Assembly: GCF_002899945.2 (NCBI RefSeq)
Contig: NZ_PPEG02000007.1
Coordinates: 248,001-312,000 of the forward strand
Reading direction: 5' to 3'
Length of the DNA: 64,000 bases
From: Chryseobacterium viscerum
Lineage (GTDB): Bacteria > Bacteroidota > Bacteroidia > Flavobacteriales > Weeksellaceae
Both the position numbers and the translations under genes were made by a program. Numbering within the stretch: the first letter of the stretch is position 1; every line of letters begins with the position of its first letter. This document shows positions 53,666-63,772 of this stretch, in pieces. The notes under the pieces were generated by a model. The model saw nothing but the letters and a program-made list of their open reading frames with translations, searched no databases and was not told the DNA's origin.

Positions 53666-54012
53666 TAAAATAGTAAAAATAGCTATTGACGCGGCAAAGT
53701 GGTGACAGCAAGACATTCACATAATGCTTTTGTTAAGCATTATTCCTGTGCTATTATTCTATTTTTCAAATATTAGGTTGGCGATTCCTTCGAGGATATT
53801 TTAGCTTCTAAGCTATTGTAAAACATTTAGATTAAACAAAATATAATGCAGAAGTGGAAATGAGCAAAAAAGGGAACAGGTAAAAATGCTTTTTCCGATG
53901 ATTAAATAAATTTTACTTACTCACATATTTCTTAAATTATTAATTCTACCAATTAAGCAGATTATAATATAAAAAAGCTCTTATAAGAAATGAAAAAGCA
54001 AAAAACATATGA
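53666..54012. other. Intergenic, no gene seen
   Basis: Short open frames here (for example around 53700-53820) are broken by stops in all readings I tried. They may be relics, but I recognise no family. Confidence 0.4.
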
Positions 54013-54161
54013 TTAAGATAATAAATAATGCAGATCAGTGTAATTAATTAAGTTGATTTATAAAAAAGCTTATTTAATTGGTTGTTTATCAGGTATTTAA
54101 TTTTTTGTTGAGCGTTTTTATAAAAGGTATAAATTTACAGAAATCAGTTGTGATAGGAAGT

Positions 54162-54169
54162 TAAATTTG
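54162..54169 (+). promoter_or_regulatory. Cassette -7 element
   Basis: TAAATTTG matches TAnnTTTG and is conserved at the same place in the decayed copy (50846-50853). The start codon is 43 nt further on. A conserved GAGCGTTTTTATAAAAGGTATAAA stretch (split here: GAGCGTTTTTATAAAA near 54111) lies upstream in both. Confidence 0.5.
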
Positions 54170-54212
54170 CATAAAAATCATTTAATATTTCAATTAATAT
54201 CAAACAACAATT

Positions 54213-55205
54213 ATGATGAATAACAATTTCTATTTTCTTATTTTTTTTGTAGGTTTTTTCAGTTCTGCCCAAGTAGGTTTAAATACTACTGCTCCAGAAG
54301 CAACTCTTGATATGAGAGGGAAAAACCACTTGGGAGATGTTGATCCTAAAGATGGTATTCTGGTTCCTCGGGTCAATGCTTTAACTGTAAACGGCTCTGT
54401 AAATGGGCAATTGGTTTATCTTATTGCAGACTCTGGAGTGTTTAGAAAAGGGTTTCATTATTGGAATGGAACAGCATGGACAGCCGTAACAAAAGATGCA
54501 ACCAACGATGCATGGGTTGACGATTCTGTGGGTACCGTTGTTAAATTAGGAACCCTTTCAGATGGATCAACGGCACGACCGGCGGGAACAGAATTTAGTG
54601 TTAATGATTCTGGAAGAACAAGTATAGGAGCTAACGATTATACGGCTATGCTTACTGTAAATTCGCCCGATACAAATTCGATACTAAAGCTGAAAGGTTT
54701 AAGCAATAGCGGAAGTAAAACGGCAGCGTCAATTGACTATAATAAAGCTTATCCTTTATATTCTGATAGTGGAGGCAATATCTATTATGGTTCAAATGTA
54801 ACTCAGAATAGTAGTACGGCCGCCACATTTGACGGACCTTATACAAGTACACCAACAGCCCAAACACTTGTATCTCTTAATCCTGGTTCTGTAGTGAAGT
54901 TTACCGTGTACTCTGGTTTTGCTTTTGGATTACCGGGTGTAGGGGCTACGATATACGGCGAGGTTTTATGGTCTCCGGTCAATAAATTTCAATGCAGATA
55001 CTTTGGAACCGCTACCGGAGGAGTTTTGACCAATAATCTTTCCATAACAGGTGAAGGGACAGACCTGCTTACTTTTGATTTTGCGACAGGTGTAGATTTT
55101 ATTCTCGAAAAGACAAGTGCCGGAATTACCTATAGAAATACAAGTATCCCTCCTGATCCTGTTAATATTGGTTTTAGTGTATTTAATAGTTTCAGAACAA
55201 GGTAA
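54213..55205 (+). CDS. Secreted VGLNT-head protein (gene A)
   Basis: 330 residues with a signal peptide cut near SSAQ (residue 20). The mature head is VGLNTTAPEATLDMRGKNH, then 'GILVPRVNALTVNG' and 'GFHYWNGTAWTAV', a module seen in many Flavobacteriia surface proteins and reminiscent of phage-tail or trimeric-adhesin shafts. The rest (about 200-330) is beta-rich and ends without a T9SS domain. It lies 169 bp before the GEVED giant. A truncated copy at 50884 shows it belongs to a duplicated cassette. Function unknown; a surface partner of gene B is plausible. Confidence 0.8.
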   Translation: MMNNNFYFLIFFVGFFSSAQVGLNTTAPEATLDMRGKNHLGDVDPKDGILVPRVNALTVNGSVNGQLVYLIADSGVFRKGFHYWNGTAWTAVTKDATNDAWVDDSVGTVVKLGTLSDGSTARPAGTEFSVNDSGRTSIGANDYTAMLTVNSPDTNSILKLKGLSNSGSKTAASIDYNKAYPLYSDSGGNIYYGSNVTQNSSTAATFDGPYTSTPTAQTLVSLNPGSVVKFTVYSGFAFGLPGVGATIYGEVLWSPVNKFQCRYFGTATGGVLTNNLSITGEGTDLLTFDFATGVDFILEKTSAGITYRNTSIPPDPVNIGFSVFNSFRTR

Positions 55206-55316
55206 GAAGCTTCTTTTTTGGTGACTAGAATAAGATAATACCCATATCCTATACCAACAAGTTTATTCTAATACAGAATTAGAGGCAACTTCTAAAAACA
55301 CAAATGTTTACATATG

Positions 55317-55347
55317 TATACTAAGGGAGGTTCTCCTCCCTGGTATA
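55317..55347 (+). promoter_or_regulatory. Intercistronic hairpin, copy 2
   Basis: Core AGGGAGG (55324-55330) / CCTCCCT (55335-55341) with loop TTCT and outer TATAC / GTATA, 27 nt before the giant gene. Same stem as copy 1, different loop. Confidence 0.65.
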
Positions 55348-55374
55348 TATTCCATTATTTAAAAAAACATAAAA

Positions 55375-58300
55375 ATGAAATTAATAAACAATACCTCTCC
55401 GAGAGGCAGCCTTCGGGTTGTCTGGTGTATTTGTATCGTTTTATTGACATTTTCCCAAAGTAAGGCCCAAATTTTATTTTCGGAAAGTTTCAATTACACA
55501 CAGGGTACGCTACTTTCAGGTAATAACTGGCCAGCGTTATCAGGTACAGGAACCAATAATATAATGATTTCTTCTGGAAATCTTTTATATGCGGGATCCG
55601 TAGGGAATGGAATAGGTAATAAAATTCCTTTACTCAATAACGGACAGGATGTCTACCGTACATTTACAAGTACTTCAGCTCCTATTTATTCATCTCTTAT
55701 TGTAAATGTATCTGCAGCCAATACTGCCGGAGATTTCTTTTATTCCATAGGTATAAATGGTGCTCCTGCAACAACAGTAGGAGGTAAGCTTTTTATCAGA
55801 TCAAATGGTGCCGGCTTTAGTTTCGGCGTTCTCAGAGGAACAGGCGGTACTCCGGTATACGAGTCTGTAATAAGACCGTTTAACACTCCTATTATGGTAG
55901 TGTTAAAGTATGAAATCGTGACAGGAACAACAAATGATGCTGTGAAGCTCTATGTAAATCCTTCACTGTCTTCAGAACCAACCGTAGCAGATGTACAATA
56001 TTCCTCAGCAGTCGGAGCTGATGCAAGCGCTTTTTCAGCCGTAGCTCTTTTACAGGGAACGGCAGCCAATGCTCCAACATTGGAAGTAGATGGTATTGCT
56101 GTTGGAAGCTCATGGAACGGTGTAGCCTCCGCAGTTTATGATTTTGGCGATACCCCCGTTACCTATGATTTTACAAAAGATGGAGTTTATGCACCTGCAG
56201 GCCATCGCTTTCTCACTGGTTTATCCTTAGGCAGTTCAGCACCAGATCTTGAAATTTCACCACTCAGTGTCGCTTCCGGTTCTGATGATAATGGCAGTAA
56301 TGGGGATGGAGTAGATGAGGATGCCATTGTGGCATCAGCCAATATCATAAGAGCAGGAGCTCCGTATAGCTTGACACTTCCTGTAAATAATCCTACTTCT
56401 GCAGCAAAATATCTTTATGGATGGATAGATTTTAATGATGATGGGAAATTTCAGGTTGAAGAATTGGCCAATGCTGTAGTAACGGTTACAGCAACAGGAA
56501 GTACGACCCAGACACTAACCTGGTCTGCAGCTAAGACAGGTACAATAGCCCCCAGTGCAGCCAGACTTTATCTGAGATTAAGACTTTCAGACCGTTCCTT
56601 AGCTGATTTTACAACAGCAGCTTCTGGAGGTGCTTTAATTGATGAGCGAAGCGTTGGAAACGGAGCGACAAGTACAACCAATGCTACTGATTTTTCTACT
56701 TCCTCAAACGGAGAAGTGGAAGATTATCAGATTACGGTATTACATACCTTTGATTATGGAGATGTACCTTCAAGTTATGAAAATGATAAAGATGGTAATC
56801 CTCTTCCAGGCCTGCATGCACCTCTTTCAGGTTTTACTTTAGGGACATTGCTCGATGTTGAAGATAATCCTGCTTCTGTTGCTGCCCCTAATGAGAATAA
56901 TGCAGGTGGGGATAACGCAGTAGGACAGGTTGATGAAGACGGAATCTCTTCAGTGTCAAGTGTAAGCCGTGGAGTAGCTTATAGTATTGCTGTTCCTGTA
57001 CATATACCAACGACATTAGCCGGTAATAAATATTTATTCGGTTGGCTGGACCTTAACGGAGATGGGCGCTTTCAGGTTGGAGAGATTGCCACAACAAATA
57101 CGAATTTAACAGGTGGAAGTTATTTAACCCTTACCTGGACTGCTGCACAAACGGCTGCTATTGTAAGCGGAACCACAAAAATTTATTTACGCCTCAGACT
57201 TTCAAATTTAAATTTAACAGACTTTACCACAGCCGCTTCCGGAGGTGCAGTAATCGATGAAAGAAGTATTGGTAACGGGGCTACTACAACCTCTAATGCT
57301 GCTAACAACCCAATGGTAGCCTATGGTGAAGTTGAAGACTATCAGCTGCCGGTAGATCTGTATGATTTTGGGGATACACCGGTTTCTTATGAAAGCAATA
57401 ATGCAAGTGCTTCAGTCCCGGGCAGACAAATTACCAATCCTCTATATTTCATTGGAAGTATAGTAGATAACGAAGCTGCCGCTCAAAACGTACCTTCAGG
57501 TAACGATAACAATGGAACCAATGGAGATGGTATAGATGAAGATGGGGTTACTGGTGTTGTGCCTTCAATAACAAAAAGTGCTCCTTTTAGCTTCTCCGTG
57601 CCGATAAGAGCAGATTTAGCATCAAATAGTATTGCCTGGATAGATTTTAACAATAACGGAAGATTTGAAGTTTCTGAAGTTGCCTATACTGCATCAACAG
57701 GAACAGGAACGGGCTATCAGTCTGTCCCTGTAGGCGCATCTTCAGTCACTTTTTGGTTCAGAGGAGCCCAGACCAATCTGATTCCAGCAGGGATTAATAA
57801 TTTATATGTAAGAATCAGGCTGACCCAGACTGCAGGTTCAGATAATGCTGCGACTACAGCTGTAGACGAGCGTTCCATTGCAGATGGTGCATCTACCGGA
57901 GTGTATACCCTTCCAAGTGTTGGAGAAGTTGAAGATTACCGTTTTGCGGTTGGAAATAGCAATTATGATTTTGGAGATGTTCCTGTAAGCTATGAAATGG
58001 ACAAAGACGGAACTGTAAATCCAACCAATTTTAAGCCTGCCAGAAATCAGCCAACAACCCTATTACATCTAGGAAATAGTTCTACACTGGAGCCTGCTCC
58101 TTTTTCAGTAGGAGCCGGAAATGACAATAACGGAGCTAACGGAGATGGGGTTTCTGATGATGGACTTCAATCCAGTCAGTTGTATATAAGATCCGGAGCT
58201 GCAAACACATATCCTGTTGCCGTAAACAATACAACAGGAGCCGCAGCAACTTTATATGCCTGGATAGATCTTAATAATAACGGGAGATTTGAATCTGGAG

Positions 58301-61300
58301 AATTTGAAACAGTATCTGTTGCTTCAGGAGCTGCTACTGCCAATATTACCTTTACAGCAGCACAGATCAATACGATCTCTTCGGCAGTGGGTAAATTGTA
58401 TATGAGATTGAGATTGGTACAACCGGAAACAGGAATTACATTAGGTGATTTAACAACTGGTGCCAATAACACTGTTGTAGATGAAAGATCAATTGCAGAT
58501 GGTTTAAATACAGGATTATATAGCTCTGTATCACAGGGAGAGGTTGAAGATTATCAGCTGACAGTGATTAGAGATTATGGAGATGTACCTGTGAGCTATG
58601 AAAATGGATCTCCGGCATCCCAAACAAACAGTATTGCCCCTGAATTATTTATGGGAGCCACTGTGGATTATGAATTAAGTAATGCAGCAGTAGCAGCTGC
58701 TGCAGACAATAATGGGTCTAACGGAGACGGATTGGACGAAGATGGAATAGCCCCACAGGTCATTACAAACGGATCTCCGTTTACGATTAAAGTACCTGTA
58801 AATACTACTGTCAATGGGACTAAAAATTTATATGCATGGATAGATTTTAACGGCGATGGTATATTTAATGGTAACGAAGCTGCTACCGCAAGTGGAAATG
58901 TTACTGCCGGGACTACCAACGAATTTACTTTAACATGGCCGGCCACCGCAACCATTGTGTCTCCATTAGTATTAATAGCAGGGAAAACCTATGTGAGGTT
59001 CAGACTTTCCGGAGCAACGATTACTAATACCAATAATGCAGTCCCTGTTTTAATAGATACCCGCAGCACCGGTTTCAGTAGTGCGGCAGGGGAAATAGAA
59101 GATTATCAGTTTACAGTAAGCAATTTATATGATTATGGGGATGCACCTGCAGCCTATTCCAGAGCAAGAGACGGAATAACTTCCGTGCCGGCAAGACAGG
59201 CTTCATCACCGGTATTAAAACTGGGAAATACTATAGATACTGAAGCTGCTGAGCAGTCTGTAGCTGCCGGAGCCAATAATAACGGGACCAACGGAGATGG
59301 AGCAGACGAGGATGGAATACCCTCTGTGATGCCTGTTTATAAAGGAATCGCCTATTATTCACAAGTCAATGTATTCAATAATTCCGGTTCTGCTAAAACA
59401 CTATATGCCTGGATTGATCTGGATAATGATGGTTATTTTGAAGTTGGAGAAATGTCTTCTCTATCAGTTCCTTCTTCCAATGTAATGCAAACTGTTACTT
59501 TACCTTCATGGACCATTGCAGATACAAACACGATTCCTGCCGGGGTAACCCAGGTTTATATGAGATTGCGTATATCTGATGGAGCATTAGCAGATTTTAC
59601 TGGGGGGCCTCCAGGACTGGTTGTGGATGAAAGGTCCATTGGAGATGGTCTTTCTACCGGGGTGTATGGAACAGCTAACGGAGGTGAAATAGAAGATTAT
59701 GTTTTACCTGTTGTTACTTCTTATGACTATGGAGATGCTCCGGATACTTATGATACCAGTAGAAATAATATTGTGGCCCCGGCAAGACATACTGCAAGCC
59801 AGGGATTATATATAGGGAATAATCCTGCAGATGATGAAAATTCAAAACAGATCATTGCAGGAAATGCATTGGGCGATGACAATAATGGGATTGATGATGA
59901 AGATGGTGTGGCTGTAGGGCCTATTTACTCCGGTGGAGGTTCTATTTATTCACTGAGTGTAAAAGTGACTAATAATACCGGAGGTATCAGAACTTTGTAT
60001 GGTTGGATAGACTTTAATAACAATGGCCGTTTTGAGACCTCTGAGGCGAGAACAGTATCTGTGCTTAACGGGACAGATAATGGCAGCGTAGTCCTCACCT
60101 GGCCAGCTGCTTCCACTGTTGTTACAGGAACACCCAGCCAATTGTACATGCGTCTCCGTTTGTCAGAAGGAACACTAAATGACTTTACAACAGGTGCTCC
60201 GGGGCTTTTGGTAGATGAGAGAGCTCTTGCTGATGGGGTGAATACAGGAGAATACGCGGTTACACCAGTTATTTATAATGGTGAAATTGAAGATCATACA
60301 ATACCTGTAACATCAAACCTTGATTATGGAGATGCTCCGCCATCTTTCGAGCAAAACACATCGGGAATGATGCTGCCTGCACGTCATGTTTCTGATGAGA
60401 ATTTGATTATTGGAAATACGATAGATATAGAACCTGCAGCACAAAGCGTTGCAGCAGGATCAGACAACAACGGAACTAACGGAGATGGTCTTGATGAGGA
60501 TGGAATAACCACTCCTTTACCTACCTTTGTGCCGGGATCAGAATACAGTGCACAGATCAATGTGACCAATACTCTTACAACAGCAGCTACATTGCATGCC
60601 TGGATCGATATGGACGGAAATGGACGGTTTACCTCCAATGAGTATACTTCAGTATCATTACCTGCCAATTCAGGATCCCAGACTGCCAAGCTCTACTGGT
60701 ACGCGACAATCTACACGGGAGCAGCTTCCAATACCTATATGAGGGTTCGCATTACAAGTGCTTCTCTTACGGACAATGCCGCAACCGTAAATGTGGACGA
60801 ACGTTCCATCGGTGACGGGTTAAGTACAGGTGTTAATGCTGCCTTTCCTATTAATGGAGAAACAGAAGATTATTATTTACCGGTAGATACTACGGTGGCT
60901 GTTGCCCAGCCTTGTGATGATACAGATAACCACTTGGGCCTTATGGATTCTGTGCAGGCTTTATTTCATGCCAGCATTATAAGAGTGGCAACAGGAGGGT
61001 ATCTTGTATTTGGGAACTCGGCGAATGGAAATGGAATTGCTAATCAAAATACTCCTTCAAAAGTGGAGTCTGGCTCTAACGGATTTTCATTTGTTGGAAT
61101 GCCGCTCATGGTGACAGGAGTCTCTTATGGCGTGGCTTATCATCAGTATTTCCTTCTTACAACCTCTGGGCTATATGTTTGGGGAGCTGCAAATGGAGTA
61201 TTTGCTAATGCGACTACCGCTATGACTCAGGTTGCATTGCCGCCAGGTGTAGGGCCCGCCAATGTACAAATGATGGATGCGGGGCGTAATCTTACAACAG

Positions 61301-63093
61301 GATCTCTTATGGTACTCACTAAATTGGGAGAAGTATGGGTATATTCAAATACGATTGGCAGTGATGTACAGGGAGATGGAAACCAGGCTGCCACAGGGTG
61401 GCATCAGGTAATGATCAATTCTTCTACACTATTGACAGGGATGAAAGATGTTCGTAGTTCTGGTGGTGCAGCCATTGCAACAGATGGTAACAATTTCTAC
61501 ACCTGGGGAACCAGTACTTTGTTAGGAGATGGGCAGCCTGCTTCCGACAGAAATTTTGCTGCTATGATGAACGTTCCGGCAGGAATCAGCCTTCCGGTAA
61601 AACAGCTAGATGTAAATAATGCCGGGCCAGCGTCGTATTATTTGAGAGACAGCGCCGGAAAAGTATTTGTGATGGGATATAACGGTTCAGGACAATTAGG
61701 ACTTGGAAATACAACAACAGCTACATCCTGGCTGCCTGTTTCTTATATCAACGAGCAGCCGGATGCCCCCGGAGTTCAGACTGATATTACAAAACCTATT
61801 GGAAAAGTTATCTGGATATCTGCCAATAATCATGATACATATTATCCATTATTTTATTTGGTAACTGAGGAGAATAGAGCGTATTCTGCCGGAGATAATA
61901 ACGGAAATAAAGCTGGACTTCCTTCGCCTACCACAAGGTTTATTCCTACAGCAGCTACGATGGGCGGAGGAGCGCAAATGCTTACTGGTAAGATGAAATA
62001 TGTAGAAGCCGGAGGGCACATTTCTATCCTGATTAAGGACAGAAATGACAGATATGGCTACACAGGTCATACCGCTGATGGAAGTGACGGATGTGGAGGA
62101 TGTACGAATAGTCCGTCAGAGTTTACTTTTACAGGCCCTCCTTCTACGGGACCGGTATGTGGTAATACTGCTTTTGATTTTGGAGATTTGGATAACCGTT
62201 ATAACCCTGGAGATCAGGCCAGTCATCAGATTAAATACAGCCAGGTTGATAATCCATTGAGATTAGGGGCTAATGCTGGGGATAGTGATGATGGGCCTCA
62301 ATTTACGATAACCGGAAGTGGAAATAATGCCAGCGATGATGATAATGATGGTAAAGGGAGCTTAATTGACGAGGATGCCTTTGTAAGTGGTTCTTTGCCG
62401 GTAAAAGCCGCAGGGGTGGCCTATACGTTGAATGTTCCTTTTACCAATAATATGGGAACGACAGCTTATCTATATGGATCTATAGACTGGAATAATAACG
62501 GAAGTTTTGAACCGGGAGAAACAATAGTTAAAAGTGTACCGGCTTCTGCTTCTCAACAGACTGTTGCGTTAACATGGGCAGATCCTGGATCAATCCCTGG
62601 ATGCAATGGAGATTTATTACGCAGTTTTATACGTTTGCGTCTTACAACCAACCAACTTAGTGATGACACAGGAACTCCCGAGGATGAACGCAGCTATTTG
62701 AAAGCAGATGATGGAGAAGTAGAGGATTATTATGTAGACTGGACCTGTGGAATATCATCATATTGCTACAAACCGGGAATATTGACAGGCACAGCGCTGG
62801 ATAGTAAGATGGGTATTACCTCATTAAGCAGAGCAGGCTCAGCAGATTCAGACAATTGGCCAATGGTTCGTAAAGGAGCGTGGCTGGTGCTTGAATCTAA
62901 AACGAAAGGCTTTGTTACCAACAGAGTGGCATTTGATGGTTCTGGAAACCCAGTTGGAATACCGGCTGCGAGCTTTGTAGAGGGAATGATGGTATACGAT
63001 ATAACCAATAACTGCCTGAAAGTATATACTTTAACAGATGGAGGGAGTACTTTCAGCTGGCAGTGCTTCAATACACAGGCTTGTCCGGATTAA
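55375..63093 (+). CDS. Giant GEVED-repeat surface protein with RCC1-like domain
   Basis: 2572 residues with a signal peptide (about 1-31, ending SKAQ). Residues 32-250 look like a lectin-type jellyroll. Eight tandem GEVED modules of 180-205 residues span 255-1841. Each runs from 'YDFGDxPxSY' through an acidic 'DNNGxNGDGxDEDG' loop and 'WIDFNxNGxF' to 'GEVEDYxLPV'. An RCC1-like region (about 1860-2220, 'YVWGAANGVF', 'GYNGSGQLGLGN') follows, then a ninth GEVED module (2267-2457) and a C-terminal piece (2460-2572) with 'GAWLVLESKTKGFVTNRV' and 'EGMMVYDITNNCLKVY'. The Asp-rich loops suggest calcium binding. No T9SS sorting domain is visible. Likely an adhesin. Confidence 0.88.
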   Translation: MKLINNTSPRGSLRVVWCICIVLLTFSQSKAQILFSESFNYTQGTLLSGNNWPALSGTGTNNIMISSGNLLYAGSVGNGIGNKIPLLNNGQDVYRTFTSTSAPIYSSLIVNVSAANTAGDFFYSIGINGAPATTVGGKLFIRSNGAGFSFGVLRGTGGTPVYESVIRPFNTPIMVVLKYEIVTGTTNDAVKLYVNPSLSSEPTVADVQYSSAVGADASAFSAVALLQGTAANAPTLEVDGIAVGSSWNGVASAVYDFGDTPVTYDFTKDGVYAPAGHRFLTGLSLGSSAPDLEISPLSVASGSDDNGSNGDGVDEDAIVASANIIRAGAPYSLTLPVNNPTSAAKYLYGWIDFNDDGKFQVEELANAVVTVTATGSTTQTLTWSAAKTGTIAPSAARLYLRLRLSDRSLADFTTAASGGALIDERSVGNGATSTTNATDFSTSSNGEVEDYQITVLHTFDYGDVPSSYENDKDGNPLPGLHAPLSGFTLGTLLDVEDNPASVAAPNENNAGGDNAVGQVDEDGISSVSSVSRGVAYSIAVPVHIPTTLAGNKYLFGWLDLNGDGRFQVGEIATTNTNLTGGSYLTLTWTAAQTAAIVSGTTKIYLRLRLSNLNLTDFTTAASGGAVIDERSIGNGATTTSNAANNPMVAYGEVEDYQLPVDLYDFGDTPVSYESNNASASVPGRQITNPLYFIGSIVDNEAAAQNVPSGNDNNGTNGDGIDEDGVTGVVPSITKSAPFSFSVPIRADLASNSIAWIDFNNNGRFEVSEVAYTASTGTGTGYQSVPVGASSVTFWFRGAQTNLIPAGINNLYVRIRLTQTAGSDNAATTAVDERSIADGASTGVYTLPSVGEVEDYRFAVGNSNYDFGDVPVSYEMDKDGTVNPTNFKPARNQPTTLLHLGNSSTLEPAPFSVGAGNDNNGANGDGVSDDGLQSSQLYIRSGAANTYPVAVNNTTGAAATLYAWIDLNNNGRFESGEFETVSVASGAATANITFTAAQINTISSAVGKLYMRLRLVQPETGITLGDLTTGANNTVVDERSIADGLNTGLYSSVSQGEVEDYQLTVIRDYGDVPVSYENGSPASQTNSIAPELFMGATVDYELSNAAVAAAADNNGSNGDGLDEDGIAPQVITNGSPFTIKVPVNTTVNGTKNLYAWIDFNGDGIFNGNEAATASGNVTAGTTNEFTLTWPATATIVSPLVLIAGKTYVRFRLSGATITNTNNAVPVLIDTRSTGFSSAAGEIEDYQFTVSNLYDYGDAPAAYSRARDGITSVPARQASSPVLKLGNTIDTEAAEQSVAAGANNNGTNGDGADEDGIPSVMPVYKGIAYYSQVNVFNNSGSAKTLYAWIDLDNDGYFEVGEMSSLSVPSSNVMQTVTLPSWTIADTNTIPAGVTQVYMRLRISDGALADFTGGPPGLVVDERSIGDGLSTGVYGTANGGEIEDYVLPVVTSYDYGDAPDTYDTSRNNIVAPARHTASQGLYIGNNPADDENSKQIIAGNALGDDNNGIDDEDGVAVGPIYSGGGSIYSLSVKVTNNTGGIRTLYGWIDFNNNGRFETSEARTVSVLNGTDNGSVVLTWPAASTVVTGTPSQLYMRLRLSEGTLNDFTTGAPGLLVDERALADGVNTGEYAVTPVIYNGEIEDHTIPVTSNLDYGDAPPSFEQNTSGMMLPARHVSDENLIIGNTIDIEPAAQSVAAGSDNNGTNGDGLDEDGITTPLPTFVPGSEYSAQINVTNTLTTAATLHAWIDMDGNGRFTSNEYTSVSLPANSGSQTAKLYWYATIYTGAASNTYMRVRITSASLTDNAATVNVDERSIGDGLSTGVNAAFPINGETEDYYLPVDTTVAVAQPCDDTDNHLGLMDSVQALFHASIIRVATGGYLVFGNSANGNGIANQNTPSKVESGSNGFSFVGMPLMVTGVSYGVAYHQYFLLTTSGLYVWGAANGVFANATTAMTQVALPPGVGPANVQMMDAGRNLTTGSLMVLTKLGEVWVYSNTIGSDVQGDGNQAATGWHQVMINSSTLLTGMKDVRSSGGAAIATDGNNFYTWGTSTLLGDGQPASDRNFAAMMNVPAGISLPVKQLDVNNAGPASYYLRDSAGKVFVMGYNGSGQLGLGNTTTATSWLPVSYINEQPDAPGVQTDITKPIGKVIWISANNHDTYYPLFYLVTEENRAYSAGDNNGNKAGLPSPTTRFIPTAATMGGGAQMLTGKMKYVEAGGHISILIKDRNDRYGYTGHTADGSDGCGGCTNSPSEFTFTGPPSTGPVCGNTAFDFGDLDNRYNPGDQASHQIKYSQVDNPLRLGANAGDSDDGPQFTITGSGNNASDDDNDGKGSLIDEDAFVSGSLPVKAAGVAYTLNVPFTNNMGTTAYLYGSIDWNNNGSFEPGETIVKSVPASASQQTVALTWADPGSIPGCNGDLLRSFIRLRLTTNQLSDDTGTPEDERSYLKADDGEVEDYYVDWTCGISSYCYKPGILTGTALDSKMGITSLSRAGSADSDNWPMVRKGAWLVLESKTKGFVTNRVAFDGSGNPVGIPAASFVEGMMVYDITNNCLKVYTLTDGGSTFSWQCFNTQACPD
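56137..60898 (+). repeat. Eight tandem GEVED-module coding repeats
   Basis: Module ends are marked by GE[VIT]ED at residues 446, 651, 850, 1055, 1239, 1437, 1636 and 1828 of the giant protein, so the period is 184-205 residues. The modules differ a good deal in sequence, so this is an old array rather than a recent expansion. Confidence 0.85.
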
Positions 63094-63106
63094 TGTGAAT
63101 TTTGGG

Positions 63107-63135
63107 AAAGCAACAGATTTTTTTCTGTTGCTTTT
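63107..63135 (+). terminator. Terminator of the GEVED gene
   Basis: Stem AAAGCAACAGA / TCTGTTGCTTT with a T6 loop followed by TT, 14 bp past the stop. Confidence 0.75.
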
Positions 63136-63180
63136 ACCTGAAATTTTTATTTAAAAATTCATTCAATAAAAATTAAAATT

Positions 63181-63696
63181 ATGTATTTAAAGATACCGAC
63201 TTTATTTATGCTATTAATATTTCCATGTTTCATGTATTCCCAACAGCATATCGAAAAGATGATAGATAAAAATCCTGTTTATGCTATTGAAGGAATAGGC
63301 TATAATGAGTCAGGAGTGAAAAAGCTCATGAACTTCTCAAAATTAAGTGCCCAGGGAGAGGATAAAGGTGAAATTATGCTGACGAACAATGAAATAGAGG
63401 TCACTAAAAATGGTATTTACCGGATTAGCGTATCATCAGAAATTAATAAAAACCCAAAAGACAAGCAACAGCCCATATTCGCTGTACATATTAATGGAAA
63501 AGAAGCTTTTGTAGCGAGAAAAGGGAATTTATCGGCAGAGGGGGAATATTATTTTCAGATCCAGCTAAAGAAAGGAGATGTACTGAGCTTCAGTATTGTA
63601 GATGAAGCAATCACTGCGATGGAAAAAAACAGCCTTCGTATAAGTTTTACAGACCCTGCTCTGATTACATTTTCGGAACAAGTAGTACAGCACTAG
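63181..63696 (+). CDS. Small secreted protein, possible C1q/TNF-like jellyroll
   Basis: 171 residues with a signal peptide (cut near YSQQ, residue 21). The region 70-160 ('NGIYRISVSSEINK', 'FAVHINGKEAF', 'GEYYFQIQLKKGDVLSF') has the strand pattern and the 'GxYxI...' start of C1q/TNF-type jellyroll heads, often found at the tips of trimeric surface proteins. The assignment is by eye and moderate. It follows the GEVED gene after a terminator. Confidence 0.65.
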   Translation: MYLKIPTLFMLLIFPCFMYSQQHIEKMIDKNPVYAIEGIGYNESGVKKLMNFSKLSAQGEDKGEIMLTNNEIEVTKNGIYRISVSSEINKNPKDKQQPIFAVHINGKEAFVARKGNLSAEGEYYFQIQLKKGDVLSFSIVDEAITAMEKNSLRISFTDPALITFSEQVVQH

Positions 63697-63772
63697 AGAA
63701 TAGTTCATTAAAAAGAATGGGTATTACTGGTCTGTTTGCTCATTTTCTTGTCAATTAAAATAATAATAGGTT

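Larger units (their letters stand above)
54013..55385 (+). repeat. Intact copy of the surface-protein expression cassette
   Basis: It contains the promoter region, gene A (54213-55205), the intercistronic hairpin and the first codons of gene B (55375). The outer parts match 50699-51207, which lacks 54351-55201. Confidence 0.88.

Noticed and set aside
53666..53830. Possible short membrane peptide ORF (IIPVLLFYFSN)
   Set aside because: No start codon in a plausible context and no support beyond hydrophobicity.
56137..60898. Recent tandem DNA duplication
   Set aside because: The modules share motifs but differ widely at the nucleotide level, so the array is old.
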